DNA of 64,000 bases from Amycolatopsis nivea (GTDB lineage Bacteria > Actinomycetota > Actinomycetes > Mycobacteriales > Pseudonocardiaceae): NCBI RefSeq assembly GCF_004522235.1, contig NZ_SDLT01000006.1, positions 248,001 to 312,000 of the forward strand, written 5' to 3'. Each line of letters opens with the position of its first letter. Positions within the stretch are counted from its first letter, which is position 1. The position numbers were made by a program, and so were the translations under genes. The notes under the pieces are model-generated. The model saw nothing but the letters and a program-made list of their open reading frames with translations. It was not told the origin of the DNA and did no database searches. Of this stretch, positions 52,651 through 60,974 are shown one piece after another.

Positions 52651-54219
52651 TCACGGCAGGTCGACGAGTGTCCCGCTACCCTCAGCGACCGGCGCGTCGG
52701 CGGCAGACCTGGCCACCGGGGTCGGGGCCCCAGGCCTGCCGAACTTCAGCACGAGATCTCCCAGATCGACCGTGCTGGTCGTTTTCTGGAAGCTCGCGAG
52801 GCTTCCGGGCCATTTGGTCACGACCTTGCCCGCCATGCCAAGGCGATACCAGCTGTGGCACGCACCGGCCTCCCAGACGGAGTCCGCCATCGCGCTGTCG
52901 ACCCAGTTGTTGAAGCTCTGCTGAGCCCTCTGCGACGGCTGGACGGAGACGGCGCCGCTCTCGTCGACGAGCCGGATGTATTCCATGATCATCTTCATCT
53001 GCGCCTCGATGACCGCGATGATGGACCCGCTCGCCTGGGTGTGCGGACCGGTCACGAGGAAGAGGTTGGGGAACCCCGCGACGACGGTGCCCTTGTACGC
53101 ATGCGGCGCTTCGCGCCACGCATCCGCCTTCAGCGACCGCGCGGATTCACCGTGGAACTCTATCCCGGCGTACATGTCGGTCGCGGTGAAGCCGGTCGCG
53201 AGAACCACAACGTCGGCGTCCCATTCGCGCCCGTCCTCGGTCACGACGCCGGTCGCGGTCATCGACGAGATCCCGGCCGACCAGACGGTGGTCCTGGGGT
53301 CGGCAAGGGCGGGGTAGAACGTGCTGGAGAGGACCGGCCGGCGACAGCCGAACCGGTAGGACGGTGTCAGGAGGTCACGCAGGCCGGCATCGGCGATCTC
53401 CGACTCCATATAGTCGCGCCACTGTCCTTCGATCTTGGCGAGCTTGGCCTCGTCCATGACTGCCTGTGTTTCCGCCTCGACGTTGAAGCTGTGTTCGGCG
53501 TCGAGGCGGATAGCTTCCATCCGCTCCGGTTCGTCCCGGAACCGTGCCTGCGCCTCGTCGTCGTAGACCTGCTCGTCCTTCGGCATCACATAGGGCGGGG
53601 TGCGGATTACCGCCAGCACGCTCTCGGCCACGTCGACGGCATAAGGGAGGACCTGCGCGGCACTGGCGCTCGCACCGACGACCACCACGCGCCGGCCTTC
53701 CAGGGAAACTCGTTCGTCCCATTCCGCCGTGTGGATCACCTCGCCGCGGAACGTCTCGCGCCCCGGAAGATCAGGAACGCGAGGGGTGCTGAGCGAACCG
53801 CTTGCCATGACCAGGAACCGGCACGACAGCGACGCTCCCTCGGCGGTGCGCAGGTGCCACACACCGGCGGGCTCATCCCAACTCGCCGACACCAGAGTGG
53901 TGTTGAACCGGATGCGGTCCCGGACTCCCAGATCGTCGGCCACCTTGTTGATGTAGGCGAGGATTTCGTCCCACGGCGCGTAGCTGCGCGTCCACGTCGG
54001 ATTCGGCGCGAACGAGAGGCTGTAGAAATGTGCCGGGACGTCGCAGGCCGCATTAGGGTAGCGATCGTCCCGCCATACCCCGCCCAGTTCTCCGGCACGC
54101 TCGAGGATGACGAAGTCGCCCCTGCCCTCCTCCAGGAGGCCGTGCGAAGCGCAGATTCCGCCGAAACCTCCACCGACAACGACGGTCTCGTGGTACTCAA
54201 TGATGATTTTGCTCCACAT
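52651..54219 (-). CDS. Type I Baeyer-Villiger/flavin-containing monooxygenase
   Basis: This 522-residue FAD/NADPH monooxygenase has the first Rossmann motif VVVGGGFGGICASHGLLEEG, the BVMO fingerprint FRGEVIHTAEWD (FxGxxxHxxxW[PD]) and the second Rossmann motif VVVVGASASAAQV. The C-terminal ATG motif reads VVLATGFTATDMY. It should insert oxygen next to a ketone carbonyl to make an ester. ATG 54219 begins the family N-terminus. It is divergent from a LysR gene with a palindrome between them. Its length is close to acetone monooxygenase AcmA, but specificity cannot be assigned. Confidence 0.88.
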   Translation of the reverse strand: MWSKIIIEYHETVVVGGGFGGICASHGLLEEGRGDFVILERAGELGGVWRDDRYPNAACDVPAHFYSLSFAPNPTWTRSYAPWDEILAYINKVADDLGVRDRIRFNTTLVSASWDEPAGVWHLRTAEGASLSCRFLVMASGSLSTPRVPDLPGRETFRGEVIHTAEWDERVSLEGRRVVVVGASASAAQVLPYAVDVAESVLAVIRTPPYVMPKDEQVYDDEAQARFRDEPERMEAIRLDAEHSFNVEAETQAVMDEAKLAKIEGQWRDYMESEIADAGLRDLLTPSYRFGCRRPVLSSTFYPALADPRTTVWSAGISSMTATGVVTEDGREWDADVVVLATGFTATDMYAGIEFHGESARSLKADAWREAPHAYKGTVVAGFPNLFLVTGPHTQASGSIIAVIEAQMKMIMEYIRLVDESGAVSVQPSQRAQQSFNNWVDSAMADSVWEAGACHSWYRLGMAGKVVTKWPGSLASFQKTTSTVDLGDLVLKFGRPGAPTPVARSAADAPVAEGSGTLVDLP

Positions 54220-54420
54220 TACTTCTGACAAAGCGTTTATCGCGCATGCGGGAATCAGTTCATCCCGGTCCCGTCGCCCGGTTCGAAACATTTCGGCGAT
54301 TATCGCGGTTGCCCGCGGACAGCGTGTTCTTCGCCGCAGATAAGTCGCATGGTGTCCTCCTCGCCTGTACCCACACTCCCCGCTGCCCAGGGGGCGCGTC
54401 CAAGGCTTGTTTCGCATCCC

Positions 54421-54441
54421 GTGATGCGTTCCAGGCATCAC
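54421..54441. promoter_or_regulatory. LysR-type operator
   Basis: GTGATGC-N7-GCATCAC is a perfect inverted repeat in the 250-bp divergent region, 28 bp upstream of the LysR start. LysR regulators bind such interrupted dyads (T-N11-A class) and usually activate the divergent gene. The BVMO is therefore the predicted target. The rest of 54220-54469 is otherwise unremarkable. Confidence 0.6.
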
Positions 54442-54469
54442 GTATGCAAGTGGGCTATCTTGCGATCTT

Positions 54470-55372
54470 GTGGACGCAGCCAACGCAGTGCCGTCGGCCG
54501 ACTTCGAACTCCGACTGGTCCGTTACTTCACGGTGGTCGCCGAGCAGCAGCATTTCGCCCGTGCCGCGGCACTGCTGCACATAACCCAGCCGACCCTGAG
54601 CCGTCAGATCCGGACCCTTGAGCAGCGTGTCGGAGTTCGGCTGTTCGACCGCGACCGGCAGGGCACCCGCCTGACCCCCGCCGTTCCCGCGTTCCTGCCC
54701 CATGCAAGACAATTGCTGGCGATCGCCGCGATGGCTGCGGCGGACGCCCGTGCGGCCGCAGTGCCGAGTCAGCTCACCGTCGGCCATACGCGCGGGCTGA
54801 TCATTACTCCGGCGGTACGACATCTGCGCCACTACCACCCCGAGGCCGAGGTGCGCACACTGCACATCGAGTTGGCGGAGGTGCGGACGGCCCTGTTCGG
54901 CCGCCGTGTGGACGCTGTCGTGACGCGGCTCCCATTCGACACCGACGGACTGCAAGTCACCGTCCTGCATCACGAGACCCGCGTGCTGCTCGTCGCCCGG
55001 TCCCACCGGCTGGGCGGCCGGGAATCAGTCACCCTCGACGACATCGCAACTGAGCTGGTGCCGAGGCTGCCCGCCGCTGAGTGGGACTCGTTCTGGCGTG
55101 TCGACCCCCGTCCCGATGGCACGCCGGCACCCGACGGGCCGCTGGCCGGCCACATCGAGGACGTACTCGAACTGGTCGCGTCCGGGCAGGCGGTCGCCAT
55201 GCTTCCCGCCGGATTGCGCGGCGAGGGCACCCGGCCCGACCTGACCTCGATCCCGCTGCACGGGGTCGAGCCAGGTCAGGTGGTGCTCGCCACCCGAGCC
55301 GGGGACAGCGCACCCCTGGTGGCCGCGTTTCGCCGGTCCGCTCAGGCCCTGCTGACGGAGGCGAACTACTAG
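54470..55372 (+). CDS. LysR family regulator
   Basis: This 300-residue LTTR has its HTH at about 14-75 (RLVRYFTVVAEQQHFARAAA, LLHITQPTLSRQIRTLEQRV, GVRLFDRDRQGTRLTPA). The C-terminal two-domain effector fold includes LTVGHTRGLIITPAVRHLR and VARSHRLGGRESVTLDDIA. The start is GTG 54470. It diverges from the BVMO and most likely activates it in response to a ketone or related compound. After its stop, 55373-55539 contains no gene. Confidence 0.88.
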   Translation: MDAANAVPSADFELRLVRYFTVVAEQQHFARAAALLHITQPTLSRQIRTLEQRVGVRLFDRDRQGTRLTPAVPAFLPHARQLLAIAAMAAADARAAAVPSQLTVGHTRGLIITPAVRHLRHYHPEAEVRTLHIELAEVRTALFGRRVDAVVTRLPFDTDGLQVTVLHHETRVLLVARSHRLGGRESVTLDDIATELVPRLPAAEWDSFWRVDPRPDGTPAPDGPLAGHIEDVLELVASGQAVAMLPAGLRGEGTRPDLTSIPLHGVEPGQVVLATRAGDSAPLVAAFRRSAQALLTEANY

Positions 55373-55539
55373 CCCGGATGTTTCACGCGGAATACGCGAC
55401 AGTGCCGACACTGCAAGGGAAACTACGGAGTGTCTAGGTCTGCAGTGGTCCTCGGGGGAAGCGCAGCAAGTGGTCGGCGCGGGAGTCGTGTCGCATGGAC
55501 AGTCCAAGCCCGCGAGAAACTCGCCCGGACAGCACAAAG

Positions 55540-55569
55540 CCCCAGGTCACCGAGCCCGGTGACCTGGGG
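55540..55569 (-). terminator. Terminator of the ancestral tRNA gene
   Basis: CCCCAGGTCACC (55540-55551) pairs perfectly with 55558-55569 around a six-base loop. Read on the minus strand the stem is followed by a GCTTTGTGCT run, as in a terminator for leftward transcription. It lies just after the 3' end of the tRNA half at 55578. Confidence 0.65.
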
Positions 55570-55577
55570 TTCGAGAG

Positions 55578-55610
55578 TGGGCCGCCAGGGATTCGAACTC
55601 TGAACCCGCC
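55578..55610 (-). tRNA. 3' half of a tRNA gene, probable attachment-site remnant
   Basis: On the minus strand the sequence gives a T-arm (stem CAGAG/CCCTG with one mismatch around loop TTCGAAT) and a 3' acceptor strand GCGGCCC plus A, which would pair with a missing GGGCCGC. The variable loop GGGTT is present, but the 5' half and D-arm are replaced by unrelated sequence, so this is not a functional tRNA. The arrangement resembles a Lys-type tRNA. Actinomycete integrative elements often recombine within the 3' half of tRNA genes, which makes this a likely attL/attR scar. Confidence 0.5.
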
Positions 55611-55729
55611 GGGTCACAGTCGTTTTGACCGAGTTTCGAACGGTGCCGAACGGTCCGTGTTGTTTACCTCGCTGTGTACGCGTGCCGGATGTCAGGTGAT
55701 GCCGTGGTTTGTCGCCGTGTTCGCGCACG

Positions 55730-56130
55730 CTCGGGCTCGCACCTGCCGGTTCGTGGTGCCCGGCCAGTGCCGCTCCGGACGGCCGTTCCCGCGGCGATTC
55801 GATCATGCTGTGGGGGTGGCGTCGTGATGAGAGAGTCACGCGGGCCGCTTGCCCGCCGATCGCGCTGTTGTTCGCGGTCGAGTTGCTGAACCGGGCATTG
55901 AAGCAAGCCGCCGTGACCGCGCCCGGGCAGGACCAGTCCGTGCTTCAAATCAGCGAATGCGAGACCGACGCGGCGGACAGTGAAACAGTCTCGTTCCGTC
56001 TCGGCGAACCTGCGTTGACGGCGGAGCAACGGATGTGGGCCTACTACGCGAAGCAAGTCGCCGCGGGGCGTTCGCCGAGCGGGGCCGAACTGGACCGGGT
56101 GGTGGGGACGCACAATTACGGGCGTCGTGT
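55730..56130 (+). repeat. Copy 1 of a three-block direct repeat (A-B-C)
   Basis: Three blocks are nearly identical to blocks of copy 2: A 55730-55837 (to 59622-59729), B 55850-55903 (to 60058-60111) and C 55985-56130 (to 60112-60257). Copy 1 lacks about 316 bp between A and B that copy 2 has, but keeps 81 bp between B and C that copy 2 lacks. Confidence 0.8.
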
Positions 56131-56233
56131 GCTTCGCAGGTGGCGGCGGTCGGGCCGCTTGACGGAAGCCGGCGTCAGCACGGGTGTAGGAGAAGACGTG
56201 CTCCTGGTCGCGGAGGCAAAGCTCGTCACTTAG
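55829..56233 (+). pseudogene. DUF2637 (SpdB-like) plasmid-spread protein gene, copy 1, internally deleted
   Basis: The frame after the shared start region encodes CPPIALLFAVELLNRALKQ, the last transmembrane segment of DUF2637 proteins, then a linker and the conserved C-terminal part LTAEQRMWAYYAKQVAAGRS, GAELDRVVGTHNYGRRVLRR. The first three transmembrane helices are missing because of a deletion of about 316 bp relative to copy 2. DUF2637/SpdB proteins belong to plasmid and AICE transfer modules. A truncated product might still be made, but function is unlikely. Confidence 0.6.
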
Positions 56234-56435
56234 CTTGTCTCACCTAATGCTGTCGTAATGCCTGGCCCGGCCTGAGCAGCCGGACTTCAGGCGTGGACCG
56301 GCGGGCGTTTCGCACCACTGAGACGAGCTTTAAGCGGCACTGAAAGGTTCACCACACAACGTTTCACACATCGCGCAGCGTCGGCGCGGCAGACTCACGG
56401 GGGAAGGAAAGGCGGGCATCTCGGGGAGGACAGTC

Positions 56436-57360
56436 ATCGCCACCATCAAGTGCGCCAGCCTCGCGCGGCTCGCCGTCGTCGCGTTGCTCTGGGGTTCCAG
56501 CTTCCTGTGGATCAAACTGGCGCTGCGCGGATTTTCGCCCGGGCAGGTCGTGCTGGTCCGGCTGGGCCTGGGCGCGTTGTTCCTGCTCGCGCTGTGCTGG
56601 GTGCGCGGGCTCGGCCTGCCCCGGTCGCCGCGGCTCTGGGCGAAGATCGCGGTCGCCGCGGTCTTCGCCAACTTCGTCCCCTACCTGCTGTACGGCATCG
56701 CCGAGCAGCAGGTAGGGGACGAAGTTGGCCGGCGTGCTCAACGCCAGCACTCCTTTGTGGACGATGGCGATCGCGCTCGGCGTCCGGCAGGAGACCTCGG
56801 TCGGCGCCGGGCGCGGAACCGGGCTGGTACTCGGCTTCGCCGGCACGCTGCTCTGCTTTTCGCCGTGGGAAGCGGGTGGCGCGCTCGGCGGCGCGCTGCT
56901 GTGCCTGGCCTCCGCCGTCTGCTACGGGATCGGTTACGTCTACACCAGGCGGTTCCTGACCGGCTCCGGCGTCGAGCCGGTCGCGATGGTCGCCGCGCAA
57001 CTGCTGGTAGCGACCGGATTGGCCGCGCTGACCATCCCGGTCACCGGCAGCTCGCCGGTCTCGGTGCGCGCGGACGCGTTCCTCGCGCTGGCCGTCCTCG
57101 GCGTGCTCTGCACCGGCGTCGCCTACCTGTTCAACTTCCGGCTGACGGTCGAGGACGGCTCGACCGTCGCGTCCACCGTCACCTACCTGCTGCCGATCGT
57201 GTCCGTGCTGCTCGGCATGGCGTTTCTCGCCGAGCCGTTCCGCTGGAACGCGATCGCAGGCATGGCCGTCGCGCTGGCGGGCGTGGCACTCGTGCAGCGC
57301 TCGCCCGGCCCGACGACGCAACCCCAACGCCGCCCGGAACCGGCTTCCAGCCGGTCTTGA
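56436..57360 (+). pseudogene. EamA/DMT family transporter, frameshifted by an inverted-repeat mutation
   Basis: An EamA drug/metabolite exporter of about 300 residues is split between two frames. The first (56436-56708) gives LLWGSSFLWIKLALRGFSPG and ends its homology at FVPYLLYGIAEQ. The second (56725-57360) resumes at LAGVLNASTPLWTMAIALG and ends QPQRRPEPASSRS. The break coincides with a perfect 24-bp inverted repeat (56667-56690 with 56706-56729). The best start position after GGGGAGGA is an ATC codon at 56436, so the start codon may also be lost. It sits 22 bp upstream of the aldo-keto reductase gene. Confidence 0.75.
56667..56729. repeat. Perfect 24-bp inverted repeat inside the EamA gene
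   Basis: Arms 56667-56690 and 56706-56729 are perfectly complementary with a 15-base spacer. The left arm is normal EamA coding sequence (ANFVPYLL). The right arm replaces the expected codons and shifts the frame by one base, as in a template-switch mutation. Confidence 0.9.
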
Positions 57361-57382
57361 CCAGGAAATGAGAAGGATATCC

Positions 57383-58231
57383 ATGGATGACACCTTCGCC
57401 ATCGGCGGCGACCTCGCCGTGCACCGGAGCGGCTTCGGCGCCATGCGCCTGACCGGTCCGAACGTGTGGGGCGACCCGGCCGACCGCGACGGGGCGATCG
57501 AGGTGGCCCGCCGCGCGGTCGAACTGGGCATCACGTTCATCGACACCGCCGACGCGTACGGTCCGGGCAGCAACGAAGAGCTGCTCGCCGACGCGCTGCA
57601 CCCCTACGCCGACGGTGTCGTCATCGCGACGAAAGCGGGGCAGAGCCGTCCCGGGCCCGGCAAGTGGAAGCCGCTGGGCCGCCCGGAATACCTGCGCCAG
57701 CAGGCAGAACTCAGCCTGCGCCGGCTCAAGCTGGACCGGTTCGACCTGTATCAGCTGCACCGCATCGACCCGCAGGTGCCCGCTTCCGAGCAGTTCGGCG
57801 TTCTCAAGGAGCTGCAGGACGAGGGCAAGATCCGGCACATCGGCCTTTCCGAGGTGACGGTCGCGCAGATCGAGGAGGCGCGCACGCAGATCGAGGTGGC
57901 GAGCGTGCAGAATCTCTACAACGCGGCCGAACGTCAGCACGAAGCGGTGCTCGACTACCGCGAACGCGAGAGCATCGCGTTCATTCCGTGGCGTCCGGTC
58001 GCCAAGGGCGACCTGGCCTCGGCCGACGGGCCGCTCGCGTCGATCGCGAAGGAACTCGGCGCGACCCCGTCGCAGGTGGCGCTCGCCTGGCTGTACCGGC
58101 GTTCCTCGGTCGTCATCCCGATTCCGGGCACTTCGTCGATCAAGCACCTCGAGGAGAACCACGCCGCGTCCGCCTTGGAGCTCGCCGACGAGCAGTTCGC
58201 CGCGCTGTCCGCGATCGCGCCGCCGGCCTAG
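57383..58231 (+). CDS. Aldo/keto reductase
   Basis: This 282-residue (alpha/beta)8-barrel NADPH oxidoreductase has the tetrad residues visible as Asp and Tyr in FIDTADAYGPGSNEE, Lys in VVIATKAGQ and His in DLYQLHRIDP. GPLASIAKELGATPSQVALA and VVIPIPGTSSIKHLEEN match the C-terminal cofactor-binding region. ATG 57383 follows GAAGGA; an upstream ATG at 57368 is possible. It follows the broken EamA gene by 22 bp and is convergent with a LysR gene. It may reduce aldehydes or ketones; the specific substrate is unknown. Confidence 0.9.
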   Translation: MDDTFAIGGDLAVHRSGFGAMRLTGPNVWGDPADRDGAIEVARRAVELGITFIDTADAYGPGSNEELLADALHPYADGVVIATKAGQSRPGPGKWKPLGRPEYLRQQAELSLRRLKLDRFDLYQLHRIDPQVPASEQFGVLKELQDEGKIRHIGLSEVTVAQIEEARTQIEVASVQNLYNAAERQHEAVLDYRERESIAFIPWRPVAKGDLASADGPLASIAKELGATPSQVALAWLYRRSSVVIPIPGTSSIKHLEENHAASALELADEQFAALSAIAPPA

Positions 58232-58240
58232 CCCCGCTCC

Positions 58241-58272
58241 CCGGGCCGGCCGGCATCGCTCGGTCGGCCCGG
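58241..58272. terminator. Bidirectional terminator between AKR and LysR genes
   Basis: A 12-bp GC stem with one G-T pair (58241-58252 with 58261-58272) and an eight-base loop lie in the 91-bp convergent gap. Confidence 0.6.
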
Positions 58273-58322
58273 TTCCACGGTCTGTTACCTTCCGCCGCGC
58301 TCGCCGTCGCGCTCGTCGGCGG

Positions 58323-59222
58323 TCACTGGCGGGCCGCCGCGGTCACCAGTGCCTCGACGGCCGCGCGGATCGCCGGCCGACGGACCGCCTCGTTGCGCCA
58401 CAAGGCGAAAACCTGCCGGCTCAGCACCGGTTCGACCCGCACGATCCGGACCCCGGACGGGGTGCTGTCCCGGCCCAGGCGCGGAATCATCGCGACGCCG
58501 TTGCCCCCGGCCACCAGCGCCAGCTGTGTCGCGTACTCGGCGGCGGTGTGCGCGATCCGCGGCTGAACGCCGTGCTCGCGGATCGTGTCGAGCAGCCAGT
58601 TGTGGCACATCTGCCCGACCGACCAGGTGACCCAAGGGTCGTTCGCCAGCTCGCTGAGGTCGACCGTCTCGCGGTCGGCCAGCGGATGCCCGGCGGGCAG
58701 CGCGACATCGGTGACGTCGTCCAGCAGATGCTCTTTCATCAGCACGTCGGGAATCTGCAGCGGCGAAGTGAACCAGTCCTGCACCACCGCGATGTCGACG
58801 TCGCCGCGGACGACCCTCGGCAAGGACTCCTCCGGCTCGAGTTCGGTGAACTCGACGCGCAGATTCGGATAATCCTCCCGCAGGCCGCGCAGCGTGCCCG
58901 AAACCAAGCCTCGCGCGGCGGTCGGGAATGCGGCGATGGACAGCGTTCCGGTGACCGCGCCTTTCTGTCCTTCCAGCGCTGCCTCGGCCTCGCCCAGCAA
59001 CAGCAGAATCTGTTCGATGTACCCCACCAGCAACCGCGCGGAATCGGTCAAGCGCACGCTCCGGCCGTGCCGTTCGAGCAGCGGCTGGCCCACCTCGCGC
59101 TCGAGTTTCGCCAGCCGCTGCGAAACCGCGGAGATGGTGACGTGCAAGGCATCCGCGGCCCCGCTGATGGATCCGTTGCGGGCGACTGCGTGCAGGGCGC
59201 GCAGCTGCGCAAGATCGTGCAT
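58323..59222 (-). CDS. LysR family regulator
   Basis: This 299-residue LTTR has its HTH at about 3-60 (LAQLRALHAVARNGSISGAA, DALHVTISAVSQRLAKLERE, VGQPLLERHGRSVRLTD) and an effector domain starting at VTGTLSIAAFPTAARGLVS. ATG 59222 is used; GTG 59228 is the alternative and neither has a clear ribosome-binding site, so it may be leaderless. It is convergent with the aldo-keto reductase. It lies within the mobile-element scar, upstream of which is an integrase fragment. The target is unknown. The 260-bp gap 59223-59482 has no gene. Confidence 0.85.
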   Translation of the reverse strand: MHDLAQLRALHAVARNGSISGAADALHVTISAVSQRLAKLEREVGQPLLERHGRSVRLTDSARLLVGYIEQILLLLGEAEAALEGQKGAVTGTLSIAAFPTAARGLVSGTLRGLREDYPNLRVEFTELEPEESLPRVVRGDVDIAVVQDWFTSPLQIPDVLMKEHLLDDVTDVALPAGHPLADRETVDLSELANDPWVTWSVGQMCHNWLLDTIREHGVQPRIAHTAAEYATQLALVAGGNGVAMIPRLGRDSTPSGVRIVRVEPVLSRQVFALWRNEAVRRPAIRAAVEALVTAAARQ

Positions 59223-59482
59223 GCACACCAGTATAGGGAAATCGCCTTTCCGGCGAGGGTTTCTCGGGACATCGAGGCGATTTCCGTTGGCTGCAGGAAA
59301 CTATTCCCCCGAATGCACGCGTCCGCCGCCGCGGAACCGCCGGAAGAACACCGTGTTCAGTTGTCCGATTCGACGCCGGAAAGTGCCCGCCGACGGTCCG
59401 CGCCGCGGGGTTCGCTGCTGCCTCGACAGCTGCGCATGCCCCGAATACTGCGACCCCGCCGCGGCCTGCCCTGGATACGGAC

Positions 59483-59611
59483 ATGAAGGTGATCCAGCAC
59501 ATCCTCCGCCACTCGTCGATCAAGGTCACCATGGACCTCTACACCAACGTCGCCCAGGAAGTCGCCGCCAATGCCGCCCAGAAACTCGCCTCGGCGATCC
59601 CCCGGCGGGCC
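59483..59611 (+). pseudogene. Tyrosine recombinase (integrase) C-terminal fragment
   Basis: About 43 codons encode VIQHILRHSSIKVTMDLYTN, the C-terminal catalytic part of phage-type integrases with the late histidine and tyrosine. The remainder of the enzyme is missing, and the frame runs directly into block A of the second DUF2637 copy. It shows that an integrase gene once lay next to the DUF2637 gene. Confidence 0.7.
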
Positions 59612-59621
59612 GCTGTGCACT

Positions 59622-60257
59622 CTCGGGCTCGCACCTGCCGGTTCGTGGTGCCGGGTCCGTGCCGCTCCGGACGGCCGTTCCCACTGCGATTCGATCATGC
59701 TGCCGGGGTGGCGACGTGTTGAGAGAGTCGAGCGGGAAGGTTGCTCCGAAGCTGGCTCTGTGGTTGCAATGCGGTTGCACGGGTTTGGTCGCGGTGGGGG
59801 CGGCGTATGCGTCGTACCGCCACGGCCGTGAGCTCGCAGTCCGGTTTGGTGCGGATGCTTCGGCTGCGTCGATCTGGCCGTTGCTGGCGGACGGGTTGCT
59901 GACGATCGCGACGGTCGAGGTGTGAAAGCGACGCCGGGCCGGGCGGGATCGTGGCAGGTGGGTGGCGTGGTCGGCGTTCGTGTTCGGGATCGAGCTGTCG
60001 CTGCTGGCGAACATCGGGTCCGCTTTGGTGCGAAGCCCGTTGCAGGTGGTGGTGGCATGCCCGCCGATCGCGTTGTTGTTCGCGGTGGAGTTGCTGAACG
60101 GGGCGTTGAAGACAGTCTCGTCCCGTCTCGGCGAACCGTCTTTGACGGCGGAGCAACGGATGTGGGCCTACTACGCGAAGCAAGTCACCGCGGGACGCCC
60201 ACCGAGCGGGGCCGAACTGGACAGAGTGGCGGGGACGCACAATTACGGGCGTCGTGT
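59622..60257 (+). repeat. Copy 2 of the three-block direct repeat (A-B-C)
   Basis: Blocks A 59622-59729, B 60058-60111 and C 60112-60257 match copy 1. Here B and C abut, lacking the 81-bp piece of copy 1. A and B are separated by 328 bp that encode the missing transmembrane helices. Confidence 0.8.
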
Positions 60258-60330
60258 AGCGGCGATCGGGCCGCCTGACGGAAGCCGACGTCGTGCCCGG
60301 CGAAGGAGAAGACGTGTTCCTGATCGCTAG
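59719..60330 (+). pseudogene. DUF2637 (SpdB-like) gene, copy 2, frameshifted
   Basis: The first frame encodes LLRESSGKVAPKLALWLQCG then AYASYRHGRELAVRFGADAS and WPLLADGLLTIATVEV, ending in TGA at 59923. A one-base loss there (GAGGTGTGAAAG for expected GAGGTGTGG) moves the rest into another frame: WSAFVFGIELSLLANIGSAL and CPPIALLFAVELLNGALK, then LTAEQRMWAYYAKQVTAGRP. The intact gene would be about 270-300 residues. Two further changes near 59960 also disturb the frame. Clearly inactive. Confidence 0.7.
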
Positions 60331-60347
60331 CTGATCGGCTAGCGGAC

Positions 60348-60974
60348 TCAGCCCGGCACAAACATACGGTCGTGCCGAGCAGAGCCGACTAGCACATCGC
60401 CGTCGGCCTCACCGGATGGGTTCAGCCAGCCTCGACCTGTGTGCGTTCTCCCGTAGCGCAGACGCACGCCGCCGTCCGTGCCTGCAGAGTAATGTCCTTG
60501 CGGCCCCAACGGCGCGCCGCAAGCTCGAACTCGGTTCCGCCTGTCGGATCCAGCATTGCGCAACAGCCATCCGTCATCCTGAAGCGCGAACGCCACGCGC
60601 CACGGACGCCCAGCAAGCCCCATGGCGCTACGGGCGTCCTAGACGAGAAACCATGCCGACCCCTCAGCCTTCAGAAGACGGAGAACCTCCTCACTGAGGG
60701 CGCGTACCTGGTGAGCGAGCGCCACCGGCGTGGTCCGGCCGAGTCGGGTGATGCGGCAGTCCGCAGAAGCCTCGGCGGCCTCGGGTATGCCTCCAGGAGC
60801 GATTCCGATCCAAGCGCTCGACCGATCTGCGCACCTCCCCCTGCCAAGCAAAACACCAGCACGACCTGATGCGCCCCAGGCGAAAATCGGAGCCTCCGAG
60901 CGATTTCGACGGTCTGTTGTCGCCAGCTTCACCGCGATGTTCCCGGGTTGTTCGCGCGGTGCACTGCCTGCCAC
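60348..60974 (-). pseudogene. DNA methyltransferase (N6/N4 type) remnant
   Basis: Two minus-strand frames give consecutive parts of a site-specific DNA methylase. The 60974-60639 frame has RITRLGRTTPVALAHQVRAL and SEEVLRLLKAEGSAWFLV, like the region preceding catalytic motif I. The 60623-60348 frame has WRVAFALQDDGWLLRNA, like the loop after it. The DPPY motif and start are not recognisable, and the pieces are separated by a stop. Its position next to the integrase and DUF2637 fragments suggests a restriction or epigenetic module of the same element. Confidence 0.5.

Larger units (their letters stand above)
55578..60974. mobile_element. Decayed AICE-like integrative element with cargo genes
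   Basis: The region is bounded on the left by a tRNA 3' half and contains two broken DUF2637/SpdB-like genes, a tyrosine recombinase C-terminal fragment and a DNA-methylase remnant. These are typical of actinomycete integrative and conjugative elements. Between the two DUF2637 copies lie EamA, aldo-keto reductase and LysR genes. No replication gene, complete integrase or translocase remains, and the right boundary is uncertain. Confidence 0.45.

Noticed and set aside
56667..56729. The EamA inverted repeat as a terminator
   Set aside because: It lies inside coding sequence, has no T-tract, and its left arm is conserved protein-coding sequence.
60441..60869. A 142-codon plus-strand frame in the decayed element
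   Set aside because: It lies opposite the DNA methylase remnant, has no motif and is Arg/Pro/Ser-rich, so it is probably a shadow.
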